Shown here: piece after piece, positions 58,122-64,000 of the stretch
Layout of the letters: each line of letters begins with the position of its first letter
Numbering within the stretch: the stretch's first letter is position 1
IMG/VR virus record: IMGVR_UViG_3300020195_000410
Location: 1-64,000 of that record
Source of the DNA: a virus
Strand: one strand, 5' to 3'
DNA: 64,000 bases
Position numbers and translations under genes: made by a program
The notes under the pieces: model-generated
What the model was told of the DNA's origin: nothing
The model's database searches: none
The model's input: only the letters and a program-made list of their open reading frames with translations

Positions 58122-58433
58122 ATGAGTAAAATCGAAATCCCCGGATTCTATCGCTTCCTCAGAAGGCGAACAAGAACCAAAATTCTCAACAAGCAACGTC
58201 ATGGTTATCGAGGCGTCAAGCAACGATATTCTGTTTGGCGAGCGGAATACAACCAGAAATGGGAAAAGTCCGACAAAGATCTTGTTGAGAGAATCTGCCG
58301 TGACAACGAACTGAATCTCTGTGATTACTTCGTTGGAGACGAAAACGAAAGAACTCCTTGGGAGAAGACACTAAATAAACTCAGATCCGCTGGGTTCGGA
58401 TTGTCCAAGTCACCGATCAAGGAGTTATCATGA
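58122..58433 (+). CDS. Basic unknown protein, 103 aa
   Basis: ATG 58122, 3 bases after a tRNA. MSKIEIPGFYRFLRRRTRTKILNKQRHGYRG is strongly basic, with a charged helical rest. Stop overlaps the next ATG. Possible RNA binder. Confidence 0.65.
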   Translation: MSKIEIPGFYRFLRRRTRTKILNKQRHGYRGVKQRYSVWRAEYNQKWEKSDKDLVERICRDNELNLCDYFVGDENERTPWEKTLNKLRSAGFGLSKSPIKELS

Positions 58434-58525
58434 TGAAAGTTTTAGATGAATGTATGTGTGCGGTTTGTCAGGCAGAGCGTCAGTTAATCGAACTGATGAA
58501 ACAGCTAGAAGCAACAAATAGCTAA
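58430..58525 (+). CDS. Cys-pair mini-protein, 31 aa
   Basis: AAGGAG 5 bases upstream. MMKVLDECMCAVCQAERQLI then a helix. CMCAVC may bind metal. Overlaps the preceding gene by 4 bases (ATGA). Confidence 0.5.
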   Translation: MMKVLDECMCAVCQAERQLIELMKQLEATNS

Positions 58526-58528
58526 TAA

Positions 58529-58738
58529 ATGACAGAAGAATGTCCCAAAAGAGAATGTTTCCATTGGATTCCTCCCGGTGGAGCCGCAGACATGTCTAGG
58601 AAGACTCACAAATCCGTTCAGGATGCGTTCAAAGACGGCAAGTGGGTGAGTTTCCCAGAAGGCGGTTGTTCATGCACATGGGGGTCATGCAATCGAATTG
58701 ACCCAGCTAGTGAAGATGATTTTTTTGAACCATGCTAA
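58529..58738 (+). CDS. Cys-rich protein, 69 aa
   Basis: MTEECPKRECFHWIPPGG, then SFPEGGCSCTWGSCNRI and a terminal Cys. Starts 3 bases after the previous stop and ends just before the last tRNA. Probable metal binder; function unknown. Confidence 0.6.
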   Translation: MTEECPKRECFHWIPPGGAADMSRKTHKSVQDAFKDGKWVSFPEGGCSCTWGSCNRIDPASEDDFFEPC

Positions 58739-58740
58739 AT

Positions 58741-58824
58741 GGCCTCGTGGCGTAATTGGTAGCCGCACAGAGCTTAAGCCTCTGTATCCTTGGTGATGTG
58801 AGGGTTCGACTCCCTCCGAGGCCA
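58741..58824 (+). tRNA. tRNA-Leu(TAA), type II
   Basis: Acceptor GGCCTCG/CGAGGCC, anticodon loop CTTAAGC on CAGAG/CTCTG, variable arm, T-loop TTCGACT, discriminator A. Last tRNA of the array. Confidence 0.92.
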
Positions 58825-58826
58825 CC

Positions 58827-58855
58827 TTGAATAAAAGTCCACTTTCCATTATCAT
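58827..58855 (+). promoter_or_regulatory. Sigma70-type promoter TTGAAT-17-TATCAT
   Basis: TTGAAT (58827-58832), 17-base spacer, TATCAT (58850-58855), 26 bases before the lipoprotein ATG. It separates the lipoprotein from the tRNA operon. Confidence 0.6.
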
Positions 58856-58881
58856 GGCTCCAACCTTTAGGAGAAATGATC

Positions 58882-59151
58882 ATGAGAAAGTGGACTTTTT
58901 TGTTGCTGGTGTTAGCACTCGCTGGATGCACAGAGTCAGCCAAACCGGTCGAGAAGATGAATTCCAAGAACGGCTGGCTGGTCGAACTGTGCTTTGAGAA
59001 GGATGACTTCAAAGTCTATCGCTTCAGCGATGGCCATTCAGAATGGCGGTACTATGTTGTCCCAGTGGGGGAAATGATCGACCATGTGACGACTTCAGAC
59101 GATGAAGGAAATGAGACGCATCATCCACGGAACACAAGAACTCTCAAGTAA
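58882..59151 (+). CDS. Small lipoprotein, 89 aa
   Basis: MRKWTFLLLVLALAGC: signal with lipobox LAGC, so the protein is lipidated at Cys16. The mature part (VELCFEKDDFKVYRFSDGHSEWRYYVVP) is a small beta domain. T4-like phages use surface lipoproteins for superinfection exclusion or host envelope changes; role here not known. AGGAG precedes; ATG 58876 is an alternative. Confidence 0.75.
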   Translation: MRKWTFLLLVLALAGCTESAKPVEKMNSKNGWLVELCFEKDDFKVYRFSDGHSEWRYYVVPVGEMIDHVTTSDDEGNETHHPRNTRTLK

Positions 59152-59737
59152 GCACTAGAGGTTCTCTGTCTTTTCGTTCCTTGACGATCATCAAAGCTTC
59201 TCGCACCTGATTCAAATTGGTCCCATCATAGCGGATCACATTCGGGTGTGAGAAGCTTTGGTTATAATGATGGGCTGGCATGATTGCCAATCCTCTGGGT
59301 CGATGCTTGAGCCATTCTTCGACATACGGCGGGTAGTCGTCGCACAGGAAGGCCCCGTAGTACCTCTTCTTCGTCTTTCCGACGATGTTCGGGACCACTT
59401 CCTCCCCGAAGTGCCGCATGATGCACTCAACCTTCTCAGCCCACGCCTGCGGCTTGCTACGTGGCCCCTTGGTCAAGATGTCGATGCAGAATCCAAGCTC
59501 TACAGCGATCTCGTAGACATCCCAGCCGAGCTTGAACTTGGGCAGTTCTCTCCACCAGCCGGGCTGAGATTTGATGAGGTGCATCCGTGCTTTGATCCAC
59601 GGGATGCTCTCATCGAAAATGTTTTCTGGCATAACTTCGTTTGGAGACATCAACGTCTCCAGATCTCTGCGAAGTTGTCCGTCGTAATCGAACAGCGTTC
59701 CGTCCATGTCGAATAGACCGACCATTTCGGATGGCAT
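59144..59737 (-). CDS. 5'-deoxyribonucleotidase-like HAD phosphatase
   Basis: A 197-residue protein with LFDMDGTLFDYD (HAD motif I, two Asp), ILTKGPRSKPQAWAEKVE (motif II/III region) and FLCDDYPPYVEEWL (motif IV). This layout fits NT5C-type 5'(3')-deoxyribonucleotidases, which tune dNMP pools. Related genes are frequent in T4-like phages. Confidence 0.82.
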   Translation of the reverse strand: MPSEMVGLFDMDGTLFDYDGQLRRDLETLMSPNEVMPENIFDESIPWIKARMHLIKSQPGWWRELPKFKLGWDVYEIAVELGFCIDILTKGPRSKPQAWAEKVECIMRHFGEEVVPNIVGKTKKRYYGAFLCDDYPPYVEEWLKHRPRGLAIMPAHHYNQSFSHPNVIRYDGTNLNQVREALMIVKERKDREPLVLT

Positions 59738-59738
59738 G

Positions 59739-60044
59739 TTATCCCTTTGCTATGGCTCCCAGAGTTTCACCAAGATTTTTGAGAGCCTCGTCAATTGTTA
59801 AACCTGTGACCTCGCATGACTTTTGTCCCTTGGTGGCGACAACTTTCCATTTGAGGACTGTTCTCAGGGCTGGATCTGGATTGCTCCTTTTGATCGGAAC
59901 CTCCAGTATCTTCCACCCCAGTCCTTGTATTCTAGCACGAATCGAGCTTGTGTCCACATTCCTCCTTATCCGATTGTGTGGATGTTCCAAAATTTGCACT
60001 TCTGGTTTGCGTGGCCTCCACAGATCGGTTATCCATTTCCACAT
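59739..60044 (-). CDS. Unknown protein, 101 aa
   Basis: Basic, with IRARIQGLGWKILEVPIKR and WKVVATKGQKSCEVTGLTIDEALKNLGETLGAIAKG. The last part resembles dsRBD-like or small regulatory folds but is not assigned. The stop is one base from the HAD start. Confidence 0.65.
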   Translation of the reverse strand: MWKWITDLWRPRKPEVQILEHPHNRIRRNVDTSSIRARIQGLGWKILEVPIKRSNPDPALRTVLKWKVVATKGQKSCEVTGLTIDEALKNLGETLGAIAKG

Positions 60045-60058
60045 TACCTATAAGAGTG

Positions 60059-60592
60059 TCACTTTCTGGGTTCGCCAATTAAAGTCTTTTTGTCGTACCA
60101 CTTTGCGGAGAAGTTCATGATATCTTGCGGAGAACGGTTGCATGGGTTGTCCCGAATATCCATTCCGCCAGCAATCATGGCCCTTGTGGTCATTTCTGCA
60201 CAGTGAATCCCTTTGACCGGTTTGCCAGACAAGTAACTGGAGATCCTGTACTTCCGGCCCATTTGTCGAACGCAATAATCTTTCATCTTGTCTGCGTCGG
60301 ACGCTTTGAGATCTTTGGGTTTTCTAATCCAAAGTTTCATCTGTTTCTTCTTTTTGGCGTTATCAGCCTCAATCTCTTTGATGTAGTCTTCAAGCGACAC
60401 CTTCCTGCAAACAGGGCGGACGGCCTCAAAGACGTGTGGTTTGCCATCTTCATTGAAGATGATTGCTACGTGCGAATAAGGGCTGTCGGTGTAATCCATG
60501 ACAATCTCACTGCCGCCCTCGACGAATAACAGTGTGCCATCTGGGATCTGTGGCTCTGCAAAAAGAAAAGCCAACAACATAAATGCGTACAT
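60059..60592 (-). CDS. Exported YiiX-like permuted papain-fold amidase
   Basis: 177 residues, N-terminal hydrophobic signal (MYAFMLLAFLFAEP). YSHVAIIF carries the His and KGIHCAEM the Cys of permuted NlpC/P60 (YiiX/YebB) enzymes; Cys-Ala-Glu is typical. Substrates may be peptidoglycan or acyl groups. It could assist lysis or envelope modification. ATAAATA (60597-60603, minus) is immediately upstream. Confidence 0.75.
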   Translation of the reverse strand: MYAFMLLAFLFAEPQIPDGTLLFVEGGSEIVMDYTDSPYSHVAIIFNEDGKPHVFEAVRPVCRKVSLEDYIKEIEADNAKKKKQMKLWIRKPKDLKASDADKMKDYCVRQMGRKYRISSYLSGKPVKGIHCAEMTTRAMIAGGMDIRDNPCNRSPQDIMNFSAKWYDKKTLIGEPRK

Positions 60593-60613
60593 GTTGTATT
60601 TATGTGTGGGTGC

Positions 60614-60647
60614 AAAAAATAAGCCCGGCCTTTTCAGGCCGGGCTTA
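60614..60647 (-). terminator. Intrinsic terminator (minus strand)
   Basis: TAAGCCCGGCCT (60620-60631) and AGGCCGGGCTTA (60636-60647) with a 4-base loop. On the minus strand it is followed by six T. It ends the 61457-60674 transcript. Confidence 0.88.
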
Positions 60648-60673
60648 AAGAGATCGGTTAGGGCTGCTCGTTT

Positions 60674-60991
60674 TCACGCCTGACCCGGTTCCCGACCCGG
60701 AACTTCAGTTTGAGGATTGCTCCCTACGCCGACAGTTCCTTTTCTTCGTTGCATCGCTTTAGAAATGTTTTCGGAGAAGTCGGTGTCTTGAATCACCTCC
60801 TTTAGACGGACTTCTACTTCCACGATACCGCACGAGCGGCAGCAAGGTTTGTACTTCCTAAGAGCTTCCACTGATGGGAAAACTTTGTTCCCATCAATGG
60901 CTTCGCCCAACTCATGGTCGAAGTCAACCTTGTCCATGTAACCGATAACAGTTCTTTTTTTCATCTTCTCTCGGCTTGTTTTACTTGGCAT
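60674..60991 (-). CDS. Unknown protein, 105 aa
   Basis: From ATG 60991; ATG 60964 is an alternative. VIGYMDKVDFDHELGEAIDGNKVFPSVEALRKYKPCCRSCGIVEVEVRL: a CCxxC pair in an alpha/beta protein, with a Gly/Pro-rich tail. Not recognised. Confidence 0.65.
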   Translation of the reverse strand: MPSKTSREKMKKRTVIGYMDKVDFDHELGEAIDGNKVFPSVEALRKYKPCCRSCGIVEVEVRLKEVIQDTDFSENISKAMQRRKGTVGVGSNPQTEVPGREPGQA

Positions 60992-61028
60992 TTCGCCGGT
61001 TTCCAAGGGTTCTTCGGGTTGTGAAAAT

Positions 61029-61457
61029 TCACCTACCGCAGATAACCATTATAACGCCTGCGAAGATTATCACAACCCCAAAAATGGACATCAAACTCAT
61101 CGTCTGTCCAAACAGCAAGAAGGCAATGACCATGCACCAGAAGGGGTATGTGATCTCCAAAGATGCCGCCAGAGAAGCGTTTGATGTCTCGATGGCCATG
61201 ATCGACATATATGTGCCGATGCAAGAAGCTGCCAAAGCGGCAACCAGCCAAATCGAGACATTGTTGGTGTTCTCTGTGATTTTTGGCAAATCCTCCAAGA
61301 ACTTGTTTCGACCAACAATTCCACAGATCAACAATAGGATAATTGAAGAAATTGTGATGTAGGTCAATTTATCAACAGTTTTGATGACTTGTTCTACTGA
61401 TGTATAGCAGATAGCCCAGAGAATGGCCGTAAACACGGCGTAGAATATCCAGTTCAT
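61029..61457 (-). CDS. EamA/DMT-type membrane transporter, half-size
   Basis: 142 residues with about four or five membrane spans (AVFTAILWAICYTSVEQ, TYITISSIILLLICGIVG, WLVAALAASCIGTYMSIMAIE, MVIAFLLFGQTMSLMSIFGVVIIFAGVIMV). One EamA repeat, where full drug/metabolite transporters have two. It may act as a dimer, like small multidrug exporters. Confidence 0.75.
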   Translation of the reverse strand: MNWIFYAVFTAILWAICYTSVEQVIKTVDKLTYITISSIILLLICGIVGRNKFLEDLPKITENTNNVSIWLVAALAASCIGTYMSIMAIETSNASLAASLEITYPFWCMVIAFLLFGQTMSLMSIFGVVIIFAGVIMVICGR

Positions 61458-61518
61458 GGCCTTCTTTCTTAAATCGAGCTACATAACTAATATAACAGAG
61501 AAGAGCTAGGAGAACAAT

Positions 61519-62370
61519 ATGTCTTTCTTTCAAAACCCATTCACACAAGACTTTATCGCCCCATGGCTGTTGAGCGACCGTCAATACAACCCAGATTTCA
61601 AGTGCCCTCGGAATGCAGGCAGAGGCGATGAGATGGTTGCGTCTTTTGGCGTGGCCCCATTCAACTTGTCTGGGAACGATTCTGATGGCAATTCAAAAGC
61701 TGTTTTGACTATCAGCTTTGCGTTAAACGACACAAAGAACTGGGCAGATCTGGCTGTTACAATTACTGGATCATCGCTGTCGGCGATCACTCTCAATGAA
61801 GTAGTGACTTCGTTACAAGCAAATGCTGTGTTTGGAGATTTCTTCACAGCCAGAGTCCGAACTGACAACAAGGTTGAAATCAAACAGATCAAGCCAATCA
61901 CCAGCATGAAGTTCTTTATTAAGAACGGTCGTGCAGAATCGGTTCTGTTGTTCAACAAGTTGGCTGGCGTTGCAGAAATGCCATCATTCTTCGAGAGGCA
62001 CTCAATTGCCAACAGATTCACTTACACAGATAGTCAGAACGCATTGATTGTTCTGAATACTGGATTGAATGTAGATTCTTCTGTTATCGACAATGCCGTG
62101 GATCACAAGGGAATTTCTCTTGGATTTGATCACACGTCTGTCAAAGCTGATTGGCAATTGATCAAAGGCAAATCTGGAATCTTCAACTTCCAGAAAATCA
62201 CTGTTGATGGAAGCGACAGAATCACTCAGATCATTGAGTATTCGGCAGGGTCCGTGGCTGGCGACTTGGCAAGAAAGATCGCCCACGCTTACACTGGAGC
62301 CAACAAAAACCCAAACCAAATTACAGAAATTCCTTATACGTTGCAAATCGTCGATATGATCAATCCGTAA
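61519..62370 (+). CDS. Probable virion structural protein, 283 aa
   Basis: Strong ribosome site (AGGAGAAC). Beta-rich: AVLTISFALNDTKNWADLAVTITGSSLSAITLNEVV, QNALIVLNTGLNVDSSVIDNAVDHKGISLGF. Composition and C-terminus (IPYTLQIVDMINP) suggest a tail, collar or capsid component. The homing nuclease on the other strand overlaps its last 11 bases. No T4 homolog is recognised. Confidence 0.65.
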   Translation: MSFFQNPFTQDFIAPWLLSDRQYNPDFKCPRNAGRGDEMVASFGVAPFNLSGNDSDGNSKAVLTISFALNDTKNWADLAVTITGSSLSAITLNEVVTSLQANAVFGDFFTARVRTDNKVEIKQIKPITSMKFFIKNGRAESVLLFNKLAGVAEMPSFFERHSIANRFTYTDSQNALIVLNTGLNVDSSVIDNAVDHKGISLGFDHTSVKADWQLIKGKSGIFNFQKITVDGSDRITQIIEYSAGSVAGDLARKIAHAYTGANKNPNQITEIPYTLQIVDMINP

Positions 62371-63511
62371 CAAATTTCTCAACAAAATCAGTTAAATTTG
62401 ATGTCCAATACGGAATTACTAACAATGGAATATTGTTTTGCGAGCAAAAATCGAATTTTATTTTATCTCGCATTTTAGTTTTTTCAAGAATAATTTTAGA
62501 GTCAGTAAATCTCATTAGTTTATAATGTTGCTCTCCTTGGTATTCTATTAGTTTTAACAATGTATTGTTTTTCAGTATGGCAAAATCAAATGGCAAAGAT
62601 CTTTTGTTTTTACATTCTTTAATCTTAAATTGTCTTTTAAAATCAATATTAAGCAATTTTAATGTATCACAAATAATTCTTTCACCTTTAGATTCGAAGT
62701 TACATTGCGGGCAACCGCTTTTTGTTTTCCCGGTTCTGTTGCTTATAATTGATTGCCACTCATGTCCTTGATGACACGTCCACCAAACTTTTTTATGACT
62801 GTAATTTGTTACACTGGATGGAATTAAATTTTCATTTTTAGTTGGATGCCATTCTTTTGCAATATCTGGACTAAGTTTATTTAAACAATTTGACTCGCAC
62901 ACTCTATGTCCAGAACAAAATGGACATCCGTAATTATTGACTCTATCTATAACTTTTGCCTGCCATTCATGATTGCATTTTCCTATCCACCAAACTTTTT
63001 TAACGCTTTTAGCAACAATATCAGTAGGAGAAATTTTATTTTTGATTGGATGCCATTCTTTTGCAATATCTGGATATTTTGTCAACAAACAATTGGAAAA
63101 ACAAGCTTTTTGATTTGCACAATAAGGACAATTTCTTTTATTTGAACCTGTTCTATTATTTATTGAGGATTCCCATTCATGTCCACACGCACCTAACCAC
63201 CAAGCTTTTTTATTGCTATGTCCTGTAATCATTTGTGGCGAGATTGTATTTTTTGTCGGATGCCATTCTTTTGAAATATCTGGAAATTGTGTTAGCAAAC
63301 AATTTTCTGAATTAACTCTTTTTCCTGAACAAAATGGACACCCATTATTTGCAAGAGTTCTTTCTTTTATAACCATATCAAATTCATGTCCACATTCAGC
63401 AATCCACCACACACGTTTATGACTTCCACGTGAAACATCATTGGGATAAATATTATTAAGAGGGTGCCATTCTTTGACAAGACATGGATGAGTTTCAAGT
63501 AAAGTTTTCAT
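62360..63511 (-). CDS. Zinc-ribbon repeat homing endonuclease
   Basis: 383 residues, A/T-rich. Four or five repeats of (K/A)EWHP..N....P......S.(K/H)K.WW...(C).HEW....(N)R.....CP.C fill residues 10-270: treble-clef zinc units that bind DNA. The C-terminal part KGERIICDTLKLLNIDFKRQFK ... LPFDFAIL..LIEYQGEQHY is a PD-(D/E)XK/Vsr-like nuclease. A selfish element at the end of a structural gene. Confidence 0.85.
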   Translation of the reverse strand: MKTLLETHPCLVKEWHPLNNIYPNDVSRGSHKRVWWIAECGHEFDMVIKERTLANNGCPFCSGKRVNSENCLLTQFPDISKEWHPTKNTISPQMITGHSNKKAWWLGACGHEWESSINNRTGSNKRNCPYCANQKACFSNCLLTKYPDIAKEWHPIKNKISPTDIVAKSVKKVWWIGKCNHEWQAKVIDRVNNYGCPFCSGHRVCESNCLNKLSPDIAKEWHPTKNENLIPSSVTNYSHKKVWWTCHQGHEWQSIISNRTGKTKSGCPQCNFESKGERIICDTLKLLNIDFKRQFKIKECKNKRSLPFDFAILKNNTLLKLIEYQGEQHYKLMRFTDSKIILEKTKMRDKIKFDFCSQNNIPLLVIPYWTSNLTDFVEKFVTD

Positions 63512-63554
63512 ATAAATTATATAGTGATTGCGTGGCTGATTTATATAATTAAAT

Positions 63555-63746
63555 TTACAGAATTACTTGCTCCTTAATCTTTGTACTCAAACATTTCTGG
63601 CTCAAACATTTCTGGCACAAACATTCTTTGTGATCATTATGTGAAACGACTGATGGCAAAGACATGCACCAACAATGGCTTCGTCCTAGAGAAATCTCAC
63701 AGACGAAGCCATTATTACATTGAGGACATATGTTTGTTTTACTCAT
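63555..63746 (-). CDS. Cysteine-rich CWC-type protein, 63 aa
   Basis: From MSKTNICPQCNNGFVCEISLGRSHCWCMSLP: the CPxC..F.C......CWC pattern is the CWC zinc family. The tail has repeated CLCQKCLSQKCLS. ATG overlaps the upstream stop. Function unknown. Confidence 0.7.
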   Translation of the reverse strand: MSKTNICPQCNNGFVCEISLGRSHCWCMSLPSVVSHNDHKECLCQKCLSQKCLSTKIKEQVIL

Positions 63747-64000
63747 CATCAGAGTCTTCAGAAGCATCAGAGTCTTCAGTATCTTTTGATTTGTTAGCAA
63801 AAGCATCAACAAGAGCCTTTGCTTCATCTCGCCACAACCCATGGCGACGTACAATGCAGGAGAATTCAACCAAATCTGGCGATTCAATGGAAATCTTCAC
63901 TGGATCAGCTTCGTCATCATCTTCTTTCTGGTTCGCTTCGGCATAGGCGTAGCACAAATAGTGGTCTACGAGAGCCGTTCTACCATCAAGAGACAGAGCC
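63739..64000 (-). CDS. Unknown protein, C-terminal part (cut by window edge)
   Basis: The frame runs off the right edge (ALSLDGRTALVDHYLCYAYAEANQ...) so the start is not seen. ESPDLVEFSCIVRRHGLWRDEAKALVDAFANK is followed by an acidic Ser/Asp/Glu tail. Overlaps the CWC gene. Not recognised. Confidence 0.6.
   Translation of the reverse strand, partial: ALSLDGRTALVDHYLCYAYAEANQKEDDDEADPVKISIESPDLVEFSCIVRRHGLWRDEAKALVDAFANKSKDTEDSDASEDSDDE

Overview
The window is a piece of a large tailed-phage genome of T4-like (contractile-tail, myovirus) ancestry. It is tightly packed, with many 1 to 4 base start/stop overlaps, and strand changes every few genes. The T4-type assignment rests on recognisable neck proteins (gp13-, gp14- and gp15-like), tail sheath (gp18-like), tail tube (gp19-like), gp26-like baseplate hub protein, a gp55-like late sigma factor, and the gp46/gp47 recombination nuclease pair. 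The host cannot be named from this sequence. Clear sigma70-type promoters and a lipobox lipoprotein show it is bacterial.

Layout. 1-127: the 3' end of a TnpB transposon gene with its guide-RNA scaffold. 124-3206 (minus): small Cys-rich protein, Nudix hydrolase, Dam methylase, unknown protein, gp13-like neck protein. 3272-16021: a large repeat-bearing protein, neck/tail completion proteins, sheath, and four tandem tail-tube paralogs. 16018-19950: late sigma factor, a glycosyltransferase and small unknown genes. 19969-24480: gp26-like protein with a probable programmed -1 frameshift, an HNH homing endonuclease, structural proteins and a double tube-domain protein. 24661-36432: accessory genes (His-rich protein, AAA ATPase, MBL hydrolase, radical SAM protein, RNA ligase, PAS protein, 2OG-type oxygenase, glycosyltransferase, cupin, resolvase-like nuclease, class II amidotransferase, cyanophycinase-like peptidase). 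36425-49069 (minus): CTP synthase, a B12-type ribonucleotide reductase broken by three inteins, then gp46/gp47. 49225-58826: a membrane protein, then a long tRNA operon containing EF-Tu. 58882-64000: lipoprotein, nucleotidase, papain-like amidase, transporter fragment, a structural protein and another homing nuclease.

The most remarkable part is 50142-58826. A sigma70-type promoter is followed by an 18-codon leader peptide, MRSLLSSLSSLFYSLTRG, then a strong intrinsic terminator, then 25 tRNA genes. Every tRNA is for Leu, Ser, Phe or Tyr, which are the same four amino acids that dominate the leader peptide. Ten of the eleven anticodons in the array have a cognate codon in the leader. This looks like a transcription attenuator that senses loss of charged Leu/Ser/Phe/Tyr tRNAs and answers by making replacements. 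The array holds a normal type II leucine set and a second, complete five-anticodon leucine set with unusually short variable arms. It also holds serine tRNAs duplicated in a form with altered T-loops. A full-length EF-Tu sits in the same array. Its switch I lacks the Arg-Gly-Ile site that the Lit protease cuts in E. coli EF-Tu. Together these suggest a self-regulated island that repairs translation when the host attacks tRNAs or EF-Tu.

A second cluster of interest is the ribonucleotide reductase (38338-44187). Two contiguous inteins interrupt active-site motifs. A third, split intein breaks the gene in two at KPAG/TTS, with a free-standing Vsr-like homing endonuclease between the halves. The C-terminal half seems to start with an ATT codon.
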